Assembly: GCF_040833985.1 (NCBI RefSeq) | Contig: NZ_CP162139.1 | Span: forward strand, 1,191,001-1,255,000 | Direction of reading: 5' to 3' | DNA: 64,000 nt | Source of the DNA: Leptospira sp. WS4.C2 | GTDB lineage: Bacteria > Spirochaetota > Leptospiria > Leptospirales > Leptospiraceae | Shown here: in pieces, positions 54,639-64,000 of the stretch | Position numbering within the stretch: the first letter of the stretch is position 1 | How the letters are laid out: each line of letters opens with the position of its first letter | Notes under the pieces: generated by a model | What the model was told of the DNA's origin: nothing | What the model saw: the letters and a program-made list of their open reading frames with translations, nothing else | Database searches by the model: none | Made by a program: the position numbers and the translations under genes

Positions 54639-56618
54639 ATGTCTGTGACCAAATCTTCGGATTCGAAATTCATCATCACGGATGACCCTTTTTTTGAAGG
54701 CAAAATTGCCGATTATTCCAAAAAAATCAAAGCTAAGGTTTTGACCCTTGCAGACTTGGATCAAATTGAATCCAATTCGAATGGCCATATCGCCAAAGTG
54801 TTGTTCTACATCTCCCGGTATGAATTGGAATCCAAACACCAAGAGATCCACCAATTCTTAAAGAACCATCCAACCATCATGTCGAACTTCATTGTTCGTG
54901 CCCCCATCGATTATACTGGTTACATTGCCCTTAATATTGAAGAAGATCTATTTTTTACCAATGTTCCCGATGATGCCCCTCTGGTTTTTTTAGTGAAAGC
55001 TCTTGCCAATGCCTTCACTAGCCTCCAGATGGTTGTGGATAAATTCGAACTCCAAAAACGGATCAATGTCTCCACAAACGAGATTTCCAAACTTACAAAG
55101 ATTGGAATCAGTCTCGCCAACGAAAAAGATTTTACGAAACTCCTTCGTGATATTTTGAACTCGGCCCGTGAAATTTCCAATTCCGATTCTGGATCTTTGT
55201 ATTTGGTGGAAAAAGATGAAAGAGGAAATCCTCGAAATTTAAGATTTAAAATCTCTGCACTCGATTTGAGCTCCGATGAATTTATATTGCCAATTAACAA
55301 AAAGAGTATTGCGGGTTATGTAGCTTTTACTGGAAAACAACTTAATATTCCAAATGTGTACGAATTGTCCGGAGGAGAAGAATATAAGTTTAACAGTGAT
55401 TTCGATAAAATGAGTAATTATTATTCAAAATCAATGTTAGTGGTTCCTATGAAAGACCACCATGATGAAGTTGTGGGTGTCATCCAACTCATCAACAGAA
55501 AGAAAAATTTCCAAACTAAATTAACTTTAGAGGAAATGAAAACCAATGCCATTTTGGATTATGATAAATATTCTGAAGAGTTGGTGATGGCAGTTGCAGG
55601 GCAAGCGGCAGTAGCCATCCAAAACAATAATTTGGTTCATGACATTGAAACCTTGTTTGAAGGATTTGTAACAGCTAGTGTTTCTGCCATTGAATCTAGG
55701 GATCCCACAACATCGGGACATTCCTTCCGTGTTGCCCAATATACAGTGGGACTTGCAGAATCTGTCAACGCCATCCAAACAGGACGTTTTAAAGATGTCC
55801 ATTTCAATGAATCCCAAGTAAAGGAAATCCGTTACGCTTCTCTTCTTCATGATTTTGGAAAGGTTGGGGTTCGTGAAAAAGTCCTTGTTAAAGCCAAAAA
55901 ACTAGAAGATTACGAATTGGATTTAATTCGTTGGCGTTTCCAATTTATCTTAAAAGATGTGGAAGCAAAACTGGCACAGAAGAAAATTGAATACCTCAAA
56001 AAACATGGTAACAACGGTTATCCGGAATTTGAAAAGTCAATCCACTTGGAATACGTTTTAGAAAAAGAAAAATTAGAAGAGATGGTGCGAGTGATTTCGG
56101 AATCCAATGAACCTTCTATTTTAGAAGAAGGAAATTCTAATTTTTTGGAAGAGATTTCTAAAATGAGTTACCATACCACAGATGGGAGCCAACTAAATTT
56201 ACTGATGCCAAAAGAATTTGGTTTTTTATCGATCCGTCGCGGATCTTTGGATTTTGAAGAAAGGCGAGAGATTGAGTCCCATGTAGAACATACATTTCAA
56301 TTTCTCTCAAAAATCCCTTGGACAAGAGAACTCAAAATGGTTCCCGCCATTGCCCATGGCCACCATGAAAAATTGAATGGATCAGGATACCCGAGAGGGC
56401 TTTCTGCCGTGGAGATTCCCGTCCAGGCAAAGATGATGGCAATTGCCGATATTTTTGATGCCTTAACAGACCAAGACCGCCCTTATAAAAAAGCAGTGCC
56501 CCTGGATCGTGCCTTTGATATTCTCAAAATGGAAGTACGTGACCAACATATCGATGGGGATTTGTTAGATATTTTTATCGGAAGTAATGCTTACGAAAGA
56601 ATTTTGCACAAACGATAA
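54639..56618 (+). CDS. GAF and HD-GYP domain protein, probable cyclic-di-GMP phosphodiesterase
   Basis: A 659-residue soluble protein. Residues about 1-145 have no recognised domain. About 150-335 is a GAF sensor domain ([54 protein letters not shown]). The HD-GYP domain starts about 350, with [16 protein letters not shown]. The metal pair is in [10 protein letters not shown] (His404-Asp405), and the signature [13 protein letters not shown] is near 576-588, ending in [20 protein letters not shown] to GYP spans about 180 residues instead of roughly 65, so about 110-120 residues are inserted, mostly charged helix. All visible catalytic motifs are intact. Confidence 0.88.
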   Translation: MSVTKSSDSKFIITDDPFFEGKIADYSKKIKAKVLTLADLDQIESNSNGHIAKVLFYISRYELESKHQEIHQFLKNHPTIMSNFIVRAPIDYTGYIALNIEEDLFFTNVPDDAPLVFLVKALANAFTSLQMVVDKFELQKRINVSTNEISKLTKIGISLANEKDFTKLLRDILNSAREISNSDSGSLYLVEKDERGNPRNLRFKISALDLSSDEFILPINKKSIAGYVAFTGKQLNIPNVYELSGGEEYKFNSDFDKMSNYYSKSMLVVPMKDHHDEVVGVIQLINRKKNFQTKLTLEEMKTNAILDYDKYSEELVMAVAGQAAVAIQNNNLVHDIETLFEGFVTASVSAIESRDPTTSGHSFRVAQYTVGLAESVNAIQTGRFKDVHFNESQVKEIRYASLLHDFGKVGVREKVLVKAKKLEDYELDLIRWRFQFILKDVEAKLAQKKIEYLKKHGNNGYPEFEKSIHLEYVLEKEKLEEMVRVISESNEPSILEEGNSNFLEEISKMSYHTTDGSQLNLLMPKEFGFLSIRRGSLDFEERREIESHVEHTFQFLSKIPWTRELKMVPAIAHGHHEKLNGSGYPRGLSAVEIPVQAKMMAIADIFDALTDQDRPYKKAVPLDRAFDILKMEVRDQHIDGDLLDIFIGSNAYERILHKR

Positions 56619-56691
56619 GTAAAACGCGAAAAAAAGTTCGCATTTTGCGACCCAACTGATTCCTTCTTTTGTCTAAATGGGGAGGGTCAAA

Positions 56692-57528
56692 ATGAATTAT
56701 AATCTAAAAGGTAGAACCGTAGTCATCACGGGTATTACGGATTCGTCATCACTCGCATTAGTTATCGCTAAAGAATGTAAACAATTGGGTGCAAAACTCA
56801 TCTGTACAGGGCTTGGAAAAACCAATTTTCATCAAAATCTATCGGAAGCTGGCCTCGCTTTTTTAGAACGCACTTACGACGATTTTACTCAAACAGTTAA
56901 GCGTGAGTTAGGTGAAGATGTCATTACCTTTCCTTTAGATGTGACTATACAAGAAAACATTGATTCCTTTGCCGAATTTTTATTAGGTCAAGGGTTACAA
57001 GTTCATTCGGTTTTACATTCGATCGCTATGGATAAAACCATTCGCCAAGGTAAGGTAAAACCAATCATGACAGTATCACGCGAGGAGTTTATGGATGCCA
57101 TGAACGTATCTGCATTTTCCTTACTGGCTCTGGTGCAAAGTTTCTATCGGCACGACATACTGGTACAGGGTGGATCTATCGTTGCATTGAGTTACTTAGG
57201 GGCGGAAAGAGTGGTATCCCATCCATACAAGAACATAGGAGTAGCGAAGTCTGCTTTGGAACGGCTTGCAAAAGAAATGGCAATGGAATTAGGACAAGAA
57301 AAACAAATACAAGTCAATGTTATCCGTTTTTCTCCATACCGAGCCAGTAAAGCAGGTTCCGCCATTGAAGGACTCGAACAGGCAGAAATCAATTGTGATG
57401 CACTTTCTCCCTTAGGAAACGCAACAGCCAAAGACTTAGCTGAGGAAGTGGCCTACTTATTTCGGCCAGGAAACCGGATCACCGGGGAAATACGTCATGT
57501 AGATGGTGGATATCATATCCGAGGATAA
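56692..57528 (+). CDS. Enoyl-ACP reductase-like short-chain dehydrogenase (FabI type)
   Basis: A 278-residue NAD(P)-dependent reductase. The divergent N-terminal cofactor loop, GITDSSSLALVIAKECKQLG, is FabI-like rather than the TGxxxGIG of ordinary SDRs. FPLDVTIQENIDSFAEFL and LHSIAMDKTIRQGKV follow the FabI pattern. The catalytic region is ALSYLGAERVVSHPYKNIGV, then AKSALERLAKEMAMELG, with Tyr and Lys in place. It probably reduces enoyl-ACP in fatty acid elongation, though another reductase role is possible. I chose ATG 56692, seven to eight bases after GGGAGGG; the ATG at 56677 is part of that ribosome site. It ends 2 bp from the convergent murD stop. Confidence 0.82.
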   Translation: MNYNLKGRTVVITGITDSSSLALVIAKECKQLGAKLICTGLGKTNFHQNLSEAGLAFLERTYDDFTQTVKRELGEDVITFPLDVTIQENIDSFAEFLLGQGLQVHSVLHSIAMDKTIRQGKVKPIMTVSREEFMDAMNVSAFSLLALVQSFYRHDILVQGGSIVALSYLGAERVVSHPYKNIGVAKSALERLAKEMAMELGQEKQIQVNVIRFSPYRASKAGSAIEGLEQAEINCDALSPLGNATAKDLAEEVAYLFRPGNRITGEIRHVDGGYHIRG

Positions 57529-57530
57529 AA

Positions 57531-58925
57531 TTAAGAAAACCTTTCTTTGATCAAACTTTCAAAGTGGTTTCCGCGTTCTTCGAAATTTTTGTACAAATCG
57601 AAACTTGCTCCTGCCGGCGAAAAAATAACCGACAGGGCAGTATCGTTTTTAATGGTTTTAGTTCCGATTCTAAAATCGATTTTGGTTTTTAAATCTATTA
57701 TTAGGGAGGGAAGATCGGGAAAGTAACTCACGGGAAGACCAGTAGCATCAAATTCTTTTTTCCAAACTTCCACTGCCTTTCCGTAAACCCAAAGAGGACA
57801 TTCCAATTCCTTCCATCGTTTTAAAAATAGATCGATAGGTTCCAGTTTCGGAATTCCGCCGAGAATCAAAAATAGTCCTTCCCCTTTTTTAAATCCGGAA
57901 ATTCCTGATAGCATAGAATGGATGTTAGTGGATTTGGAATCATTGATAAACTGAATCTCTTTGTATTGATTTTGGAATCCAGAACTATCCATTCGATTGA
58001 ATCTATGAGGAAGTCCTTGGAAAGATTCAAACTGGTTTTGAATTTCTTTCCATTCCATCCCCATCGTTTCTGCAAGGGCAATGGAAAAACATAAATTCAT
58101 TAGGTTGTGTTTTCCTTTCAGGGGAAACCGGGATGCATCGTAATTATGATTCGGAGTATGTACCTGGTTTGGATCTAAACTTACAAAGTATTTATGATTT
58201 TCACCTATGAATTGTAAGTTGTTTTTTTTTGGCATTCCTTGCGGAAGAAATTGAAAAAAGTTAGGATTTATAAACGAAGTATGATTCGGGTTCTCTGAAT
58301 TTTGAATTTTCCATTTAGCTTCGGCATAGGACTCCATTGTTTTGTGTCTTTCTAAATGGTCCGATGCTAAATTCAAAATTGCCGATGCAGTTAATTCTAA
58401 GTTAGGTGAGTCATCTAATTGGTAACTGGAAAGTTCCAAAACAACGAGATCTAATGGTTCCAAACAAAAAGAAGTAAAAGGAACACCGATATTTCCTCCC
58501 ATCCGTGAATTGGGAAACTTAGATTTTAAAATGTGGTAAGTGAGGGCAGTGGTGGTTGATTTTCCATCAGTACCTGTGATCCCAATGATAGGGCCTTTGT
58601 AAAAAACTCGTCCTAAACAGATTTCACTTAAGATCGGGAGGTCTTTTCTTTTGGCTTCGTCCAAGATGGGGTGGTTCGGAAGGATGCCTGGGCTTTTGAT
58701 GATACAATCGATTCCTTCTAATATTTCCTGTGGGTGATTGTCTGACAAAACTTCTGCATACAAGAGTGAGTTTGCTCGTTCTGGAGATTTGTCCGCCAAG
58801 ACGCATTGTTTTCCTTTTGAGGTTAATAATTTAGCAGAGGAGTCCCCAGAGGATCCGCCACCTAAAATTAGGAATTTTTGGAATTTGTCTAGGTCGGAAG
58901 CAGATGGAATAGATTGAGAAAACAT
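57531..58925 (-). CDS. murD: UDP-N-acetylmuramoylalanine--D-glutamate ligase
   Basis: A 464-residue cytoplasmic ligase adding D-glutamate to UDP-MurNAc-L-Ala in peptidoglycan synthesis. The N-terminal UDP-binding Rossmann region is KFLILGGGSSGDSSAKLL, and IKSPGILPNHP is the Ser-Pro-Gly motif. The ATP loop is GITGTDGKSTTTAL, and VLELSSYQLDD and NLASDHLERH are Mur-ligase signatures. FINDSKSTNIHS is the C-terminal substrate loop. I chose ATG 58925; the open frame continues to 58997, over the divergent STAS gene. It is a single gene outside any mur cluster. Confidence 0.94.
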   Translation of the reverse strand: MFSQSIPSASDLDKFQKFLILGGGSSGDSSAKLLTSKGKQCVLADKSPERANSLLYAEVLSDNHPQEILEGIDCIIKSPGILPNHPILDEAKRKDLPILSEICLGRVFYKGPIIGITGTDGKSTTTALTYHILKSKFPNSRMGGNIGVPFTSFCLEPLDLVVLELSSYQLDDSPNLELTASAILNLASDHLERHKTMESYAEAKWKIQNSENPNHTSFINPNFFQFLPQGMPKKNNLQFIGENHKYFVSLDPNQVHTPNHNYDASRFPLKGKHNLMNLCFSIALAETMGMEWKEIQNQFESFQGLPHRFNRMDSSGFQNQYKEIQFINDSKSTNIHSMLSGISGFKKGEGLFLILGGIPKLEPIDLFLKRWKELECPLWVYGKAVEVWKKEFDATGLPVSYFPDLPSLIIDLKTKIDFRIGTKTIKNDTALSVIFSPAGASFDLYKNFEERGNHFESLIKERFS

Positions 58926-58985
58926 TGATTGACACTCCGTTAAAATACGATGATTTTGTAAAATCATATCAGGTTGGGTAAATCG

Positions 58986-59318
58986 GTGCTGAAACACGAA
59001 GTGAAAGACGGAAAACTAGTCGTTTATCTGGAAGGTCGATTGGACGTTTCTGTGGCAAATGAAGTGGAAGAGGGCCTTATGGAACTCATCGATAATGCTG
59101 GGCATAGAAAGGTTCTTCTGAACATGAAAGATGTTGAATACATGTCTTCCTCTGGTTTCAGAGCTTGTATTTCCACTCTCCGCAAACTCAATTCCAAAGA
59201 GGGTGCTCTTAAAATCTCCAACATCAAACCCGCCGTCAAACGTATCTTTGATGTCATTGAACTAACTTCTCTTTTTGATATCTATGATTCGGAAGATGCA
59301 GCGCTAAAAGCGTTCTAA
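58986..59318 (+). CDS. STAS-domain anti-sigma factor antagonist
   Basis: A 110-residue single STAS domain similar to SpoIIAA/RsbV. It runs from LVVYLEGRLDVSVANEVEEG through the phosphorylation site VEYMSSSGFRACISTLRKL, where one of three serines would be phosphorylated by a partner kinase, to IKPAVKRIFDVIELTSLFDIY. Such proteins free a sigma factor by binding the anti-sigma kinase when unphosphorylated. No anti-sigma kinase or PP2C phosphatase is nearby. I prefer GTG 58986; TTG 58974 is possible, and neither has a strong ribosome site. trpC follows 8 bp after the stop. Confidence 0.88.
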   Translation: MLKHEVKDGKLVVYLEGRLDVSVANEVEEGLMELIDNAGHRKVLLNMKDVEYMSSSGFRACISTLRKLNSKEGALKISNIKPAVKRIFDVIELTSLFDIYDSEDAALKAF

Positions 59319-59326
59319 GTCGTTCC

Positions 59327-60085
59327 TTGAATCCTGTCTTACATAAGATAGTAGAAACCAAACACGAGGAAATTCGTATAGGAAGGGGGAAGTCTCTTCC
59401 TTCGCGGAAGATTCCCATAAGACCTTGGGTATCACATCTAAAAACCAATTCCATTTCAGTCATTGCGGAATGTAAAAAAGGAAGTCCGAGTTCAGGGATT
59501 CTAAGGCCCGATTATGACCCGGTCTCAATAGCCACTATTTATGAATCCTCTGGTGCCGGTGCTATTTCTGTACTTACTGACTCCCAATATTTTTTTGGAT
59601 CTCTTTCAGATTTAACGGCCGTTTCAGAATCGGTGAAAATCCCTGTGATCCGAAAGGACTTCATCATTGACCCTCTCCAAATTGACGAAGCCTATGCTTT
59701 TGGTGCTTCTGCGATTTTACTAATTGTTCGGATACTTTCACCAAGTGAACTTACGTCCTTACACAAATATGCTAAAAGTTTGGGTCTTTCTGTCCTTGTA
59801 GAAACACACAACAAGGAAGAAGTAAAAACAGCACTCGATTCTGGAGCCACAACCATTGGCATCAATACCCGAGATTTGGATACATTCGAAATACATAAAA
59901 ATCTAATTGAGGAAATTGCACCAGAGTTGGACAGTTCGATCATTCGTGTGGCTGAATCTGGGATTGAAAGTTTTCAGGATTGGCAAAAATACAAGGGTAT
60001 CGTTGATTCTATGTTAGTTGGTACTTACTTTATGAAAAGTAAAGATATAACAAAGGATTTTCATTCACTTTTATTTGGAAATTAA
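59327..60085 (+). CDS. trpC: Indole-3-glycerol phosphate synthase
   Basis: A 252-residue TIM-barrel enzyme of tryptophan synthesis. Family signatures are VIAECKKGSPSSGILRPDYD (about residues 44-63), AISVLTDSQYFFGSLSDL, PVIRKDFIIDPLQIDEAYAF, VETHNKEEV, INTRDLDTF and VAESGIESFQD. Catalytic Lys and Glu residues are present in the first, third and last of these. The start is TTG 59327, eight bases after the STAS stop, without a clear ribosome site. No other trp gene is in the window, so trpC is separated from the rest of the pathway. Confidence 0.94.
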   Translation: MNPVLHKIVETKHEEIRIGRGKSLPSRKIPIRPWVSHLKTNSISVIAECKKGSPSSGILRPDYDPVSIATIYESSGAGAISVLTDSQYFFGSLSDLTAVSESVKIPVIRKDFIIDPLQIDEAYAFGASAILLIVRILSPSELTSLHKYAKSLGLSVLVETHNKEEVKTALDSGATTIGINTRDLDTFEIHKNLIEEIAPELDSSIIRVAESGIESFQDWQKYKGIVDSMLVGTYFMKSKDITKDFHSLLFGN

Positions 60086-60218
60086 GTCCCTTTTTTTATT
60101 ACATTTCTAGTTTAAGCACTCCATTTGCCATTAAATTTGGGCTATCCCTTACCTTGGTAAAGAGATTTCAAAGATAATTTCGCTTTTCTCCTGTTGTCCA
60201 TCCACTAATCTATCCCCC

Positions 60219-61901
60219 ATGAACTGGAAGCAATCCCTCAAGGGATTCGTTTTATTTCTGCTCTATATCGGAACTGCCAAACTGGGAATGGAATTTTTTT
60301 CCTTCCAACCAGTGAACTTGGCGGTTCTTTGGATTCCTTCCGGTATTGGGCTGATTGGTTGTTTGTTCTTTGGATATCGATATTTACCGGTAGTTTGGCT
60401 TGCCAGTTTTCTTGCTAATAAAGATGGCCTTATCAGTAGCCAACATGGTTTGGACACCTTTAATTTATATCTTAGTATTTGCCTAACTGCTGGAATCGAT
60501 ACTCTCCAATCCGCTCTAGCTTATACTTTTTGGATCAAAAAAATCAGAAAGAGTCTTAGCTCCGCTAAAGATAATTTTTACTTTGTGGCTTATGTTTGCT
60601 TTTTATCTAGTTTAATTTCTATCCTATGTCTAGGAGGGATTCTATATTCCTTTGGATATTTTTATAAATTAAATTATTCAGAAATGATTCGTACGTTGAT
60701 TGTGATTATTTTTGGAGATACCATCGGTATATTCATTACAGTCCCATTGTTTATGGCCTGGAGGAAATTTCGATTTGAGGACATATCGATCCGACTCATC
60801 CTTTGGAGTGTTGCTTTCATCCTCGTTCAGGCAATCATAGTTTACCACTTCCCATATCTTTTCTTTCTGTCTTTTTTGATTCTAATTTATTTAGGTTATC
60901 GGTTTCAAATCAGAGGTGCTACCTTAGGAGTTTTTCTATTATATCTTTCGAGCATTCTTATGACGAGAATGGGAGTAGGTCCTTTCGTCTATCCGGGTGT
61001 TTTTGATTCTTATATTTATTTGATATCGTTTTTGATACCTTTTTCTATCTTATCTGAGTTTATCACCTTACAATACCAACGTCTCATTACTTATCGCTTT
61101 GAATTAGAGAAAAAAGTATTCGATCGAACCAAATTACTGAGAAAACAAGTTTTCGAAAAGAACAAGGCGATAGAAGCCTTACATAATTCAGAAAAACTTC
61201 TGAGTGAATCCAATCGTACGAAGGATATTTTCTTTTCTATTATTGCGCACGATTTAAGAAATCCATTGGGTGCTTTTAAACAACTGACAGAACTATTATA
61301 TACGGATTTTGATTCATATACGGACAAAGAAAAAAAAGAAACCATCTATGAAATTCAAAATTCTGCATCTATGTTGTATGGACTTTTAGAACAACTTTTG
61401 GATTGGGCAAGAACCCAAACAGGGAATATGCCATTCCGACCAAAGCATCTGAATTTGGTTGCAATTATCTCTAAAATCGCGAATCAAGTTGAATCCTCGA
61501 TTAAAAAAAAATCCATCCGCATGTTCACCGAAATTCCTTCCGAATTGGCCTATGTCTATGCTGATTCCGAAATGATCCAAGCAGTTCTGCGAAATCTAAT
61601 TACCAATTCAATTAAATTCACAAATGAGGGAGGAGAAATTAGAATCGTCGCGAAACAAGATGAAGATGGTATTCGAGTGGAATGTCATGATAACGGAATT
61701 GGAATGTATAGTTCCGATTTAGAGAAATTATTTCGCGTGGATGCGCAATTGACAAGTATTGGTTTGGAAGGAGAGAAGGGAACAGGACTTGGCCTCATTC
61801 TTTGTAGTGAATTTATAAAACTTCATGGCGGGGAAATTTGGGCAACTAGTGAAAAAGGTAGGGGTACAACAGTTAGTTTTCGATTGCCCGATAGACGCTA
61901 A
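60219..61901 (+). CDS. MASE1-domain membrane sensor histidine kinase
   Basis: A 560-residue kinase. Residues about 1-290 are a MASE1-type sensor with eight or so membrane helices (GTAKLGMEFFSFQPVNLAVL, WIPSGIGLIGCLFFGYRYLP). A short linker coiled coil follows, then a HisKA domain with the phosphorylated His in FFSIIAHDLRNPLGAF (about residue 343). The HATPase domain has AVLRNLITNSIKFTNEGG (N box), CHDNGIGM (G1) and GEKGTGLGLILC (G2). There is no fused receiver and no response-regulator gene beside it. The ATG at 60219 has no ribosome site, being preceded by a C-rich string. It is convergent with another histidine kinase. Confidence 0.9.
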   Translation: MNWKQSLKGFVLFLLYIGTAKLGMEFFSFQPVNLAVLWIPSGIGLIGCLFFGYRYLPVVWLASFLANKDGLISSQHGLDTFNLYLSICLTAGIDTLQSALAYTFWIKKIRKSLSSAKDNFYFVAYVCFLSSLISILCLGGILYSFGYFYKLNYSEMIRTLIVIIFGDTIGIFITVPLFMAWRKFRFEDISIRLILWSVAFILVQAIIVYHFPYLFFLSFLILIYLGYRFQIRGATLGVFLLYLSSILMTRMGVGPFVYPGVFDSYIYLISFLIPFSILSEFITLQYQRLITYRFELEKKVFDRTKLLRKQVFEKNKAIEALHNSEKLLSESNRTKDIFFSIIAHDLRNPLGAFKQLTELLYTDFDSYTDKEKKETIYEIQNSASMLYGLLEQLLDWARTQTGNMPFRPKHLNLVAIISKIANQVESSIKKKSIRMFTEIPSELAYVYADSEMIQAVLRNLITNSIKFTNEGGEIRIVAKQDEDGIRVECHDNGIGMYSSDLEKLFRVDAQLTSIGLEGEKGTGLGLILCSEFIKLHGGEIWATSEKGRGTTVSFRLPDRR

Positions 61902-61969
61902 TTTCGAACTTTTTATCCAGAATTGAGAATACATTCTAATGTTTTCAATGATAAGGAAGCTCTATCAGA

Positions 61970-64000
61970 TCATACATTTTTCACAGGCAGAAGGATGGTA
62001 AATACGGTTCTCCCCGGTTTCGTTTCCAGCTCTATGGTTCCATCATGTTTTTCTACCACGTGTTTTGTTATGTAAAGCCCAAGCCCAGTTCCTTCTCCGA
62101 TTGGTTTGGTTGTAAAGAATGGGTCAAAGATTTTTGTTTGTATGTCTTTAGGAATCCCACTGCCCGAATCTTCAATGGAAACAAAAACATGGAATTTACC
62201 TTTGTTTTCTTTTTTTCCAATTTTGATTTTTAAAAAACCTTTGCCAGTCATGGATTGGATTGCGTTTTGAATTATGTTGGTCCAAACTTGATTTAATTCA
62301 TCCGGGTAACATTCGATAGACGGAATTTCTTCAAATTCGGTAGTCAGTTCAATCCCTTGTTTCATGGAACTCTCAAAAATGGTAAGAACCATGTCTAAAG
62401 AATCCGAAAGGTTGATGGTTTGTTTTTCACCTTTTGGGTCAAAATGCGTAAATTTTTTGAGAGATTGAACCAATTTTATCGCGCGGTGGGTGGCGATTCT
62501 GATCGTCATTGTTCCTTGTAGTATTGAAATTACTCTTTCTGCTATCCTAAAAAAAGTGGAACTATCTTTGTTCGTTAGAATGGGAATCCACTCCTCTGGA
62601 ATTTCCCGAAGTCCTAAGGAAACAAAAAGTTCAACTTTCTCTTCAGAATCATTGATTCCCAAACTTTGTAAATATTTAATCAAATCTCGTTTGTTTTGTC
62701 GGGCTTCTTTTGTAGAGATGGGTTCGTTCTGCGTTAATGCTAGTTCTACCAAAGATAGAAAAATGGGAAATGTTTCTCTTGATATCGGATCTGACTCTGG
62801 GAGATGTTTGAAGTGTTCTACTATTCTTTTTTCGATTGCTTCACCAGAAGCAATGACGGCGCTTAGTGGTGAATTGATATCGTGAGCAACACTAGCCACC
62901 ATCACACCAAGAGATGCCATCTTTTCTGACTGAACCAATTGGTTTTTTGCTGCTTTTAAATTTAATTCTGCAGTAAGGATTTCATTGGATATATGTTTTG
63001 ATAAAAAGAGAGATTGAAAGATAACAAATAACAAAAGTCCATAGGAGAGTAATAGGGGTTCTGTTTTGTGGAACAAAGATAAAATAATATCGTTACTCGC
63101 AGAACCAATCAGAAGAATCGAAGATAATCCTAAATAAATATATCCATCTCTTTTATCTCTAATGTAGCGAATGATCAAGTAAATGATAATGGCTAAAAGA
63201 AAACTGAGGAATGTAAGAACGAAAAGATGGAGATAGCTGATTGTATAAATGGGACCGAAAATGCTAATAAATACTGGTATAAGAATGATACCACTCATTC
63301 CGTGAATGATATAACTTGGTATATATTCGCGGGTGAGGCTGTAGAAATAATAAAGTCCTAAAATGGCACCTGCATATTGACTAAAAAAATTGATTCGAAA
63401 GACCAGTTCGCTGGAATTTTCGCCGATGATCAGAAATAACGACCTGGCTCCTGTGGCAAGGATTTGTAATGCCATAATCTGGCAAAACAGAAAGAAAAAC
63501 AGTGATCCAATGACTCTACCGCGAGTAAAATAGATTCCCAACTGATAGAGTCCCAAAAGGAAAAGGCCCCCGACAATCAATGATTGTTCAAATATTTCTT
63601 TGTCTCTCGCTTTTGCAAGGGACTCAGTTTTTCCGAGTAGTGGAAGGAAACGAATTCCCCCTGCTTGATAGAAACGATTCCGAAGAAGAATAGTTATCCG
63701 AACTTTTTCTTCAGTTGTTGGCAAGAGAACAATTTGTACAGGTCTGCGATCAAAACTATCACCCTCTCCATAAATATCGCCGATGGATCCAATTAAGATT
63801 CCATTTTGATATATTTTACAATCAGAGAATACAATATTAAAATCTAGACTTAGGTTAATTGGTTCCTTTGGCGGGATGATGTTAAAAAAATAACTTCCGA
63901 CTCCTAAACCTGTTCTCTTTTTATTGTTATTTGGGTTATAAGAATTCCAATGCGGTGAATCTGGTATGGTGACGAGAATTGTATCACCCCCTTCAGTGAA
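61970..64000 (-). CDS. 7TMR-DISM sensor histidine kinase, 5' end outside window
   Basis: The minus-strand frame is open to the last base of the window, so the N-terminus is missing. The TTG at 63724 is internal, because codons continue upstream as a beta-rich extracellular segment (IPDSPHWNSYNPNNNKKRTG, then GSYFFNIIPPKEPINLSLDF). This resembles the 7TMR-DISM extracellular domain 2. Seven membrane helices follow (about 63600-63000), then HisKA with the His in VASVAHDINSPLSAV. The HATPase domain has WTNIIQNAIQSM, EDSGSGIP and GEGTGLGLYIT. The 7TMR-DISM sensors detect outside ligands, probably carbohydrate-like. An insertion of about 100 residues separates HisKA from the N box. No response regulator is seen. 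Confidence 0.88.
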   Translation of the reverse strand, partial: FTEGGDTILVTIPDSPHWNSYNPNNNKKRTGLGVGSYFFNIIPPKEPINLSLDFNIVFSDCKIYQNGILIGSIGDIYGEGDSFDRRPVQIVLLPTTEEKVRITILLRNRFYQAGGIRFLPLLGKTESLAKARDKEIFEQSLIVGGLFLLGLYQLGIYFTRGRVIGSLFFFLFCQIMALQILATGARSLFLIIGENSSELVFRINFFSQYAGAILGLYYFYSLTREYIPSYIIHGMSGIILIPVFISIFGPIYTISYLHLFVLTFLSFLLAIIIYLIIRYIRDKRDGYIYLGLSSILLIGSASNDIILSLFHKTEPLLLSYGLLLFVIFQSLFLSKHISNEILTAELNLKAAKNQLVQSEKMASLGVMVASVAHDINSPLSAVIASGEAIEKRIVEHFKHLPESDPISRETFPIFLSLVELALTQNEPISTKEARQNKRDLIKYLQSLGINDSEEKVELFVSLGLREIPEEWIPILTNKDSSTFFRIAERVISILQGTMTIRIATHRAIKLVQSLKKFTHFDPKGEKQTINLSDSLDMVLTIFESSMKQGIELTTEFEEIPSIECYPDELNQVWTNIIQNAIQSMTGKGFLKIKIGKKENKGKFHVFVSIEDSGSGIPKDIQTKIFDPFFTTKPIGEGTGLGLYITKHVVEKHDGTIELETKPGRTVFTILLPVKNV

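Noticed and set aside
56622..56650. Hairpin GCGAA/TTCGC after the HD-GYP gene
   Set aside because: The arms are five bases and the T-tract is poor, so it is too weak to call a terminator.

Overview
The window reads as a dense, AT-rich stretch of core chromosome from a free-living spirochaete, most likely a saprophytic Leptospira. The identification rests on gene content and protein style, not on a database search: a hemA-hemC(D)-hemB-hemL-hemE-hemN-hemG heme cluster facing hemH, a spirochaete/mitochondrial-type EF-G, flagellar hook genes, relaxed spirochaete-type lipoprotein signals and a lone tRNA-Arg. I see no insertion sequence, prophage, integrase or CRISPR array. No gap between genes exceeds 300 bases. 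The largest are 47279-47457, 34956-35120, 60086-60218 and 10464-10589, and what they hold is described in the entries.

Layout. 1-2164: the 3' part of a large repeat-propeller surface protein. 2261-3682: an alpha/beta hydrolase and a divergent MarR regulator sharing a strongly palindromic control region. 3686-8243 (minus strand): prmC, tRNA-Arg(CCT), two cyclic-nucleotide-binding proteins, an amidohydrolase and a LysM/degenerate M23 protein. 8346-10463: EF-G with its own terminator. 10590-15398 (plus strand): a TrkH-type K+ transporter, a membrane protein coupled to a decaprenyl-phosphate phosphoribosyltransferase-like UbiA enzyme, a thioredoxin-like protein and an unknown protein. 15407-18791: an unknown protein, PhaR, a HEAT-repeat protein and cysK. 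18804-21723: topA (apparently starting at ATC) overlapping hemH. 21697-29912: the minus-strand heme operon, with most genes overlapping by four bases. 30016-32934: msrB, a small exported protein, the RNase P RNA gene, and a NERD/P-loop protein whose 3' end overlaps the RNase P gene.

33580-47278 is a sulfur assimilation island. Siroheme synthesis (cobA plus a Met8-like protein) diverges from cysJI. The cysHDN genes, a dioxygenase, a BASS transporter and a complete sulfate ABC importer (sbp-cysTWA) all run on the minus strand. Sulfate would be imported by Sbp-CysTWA, activated by CysDN and reduced by an APS-reductase-type CysH. Sulfite would then be reduced by CysJI using siroheme made from the uroporphyrinogen III of the heme operon, and sulfide fixed by CysK at 17.9 kb. 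No cysC is present, which fits direct APS reduction.

47458-51153 is a fliK-flgD-flgE hook operon ending in a clear terminator. After it come a TPR protein with a methyltransferase-like C-terminus coupled to a membrane protein, a GAF/HD-GYP phosphodiesterase with a long insertion, a FabI-like reductase, murD, a STAS anti-sigma antagonist, a lone trpC, and two convergent histidine kinases without response regulators. The second kinase runs off the window end.

Most of the window is housekeeping. The points most worth a second look are the ATC start of topA, the layered palindromes between the hydrolase and MarR genes, a 31-bp perfect palindrome at the cysI/transporter junction, the fused HemCD and miniature HemA, the mtEFG1-like EF-G, the TPR/methyltransferase-like protein, and the dioxygenase/BASS pair inside the sulfur island.
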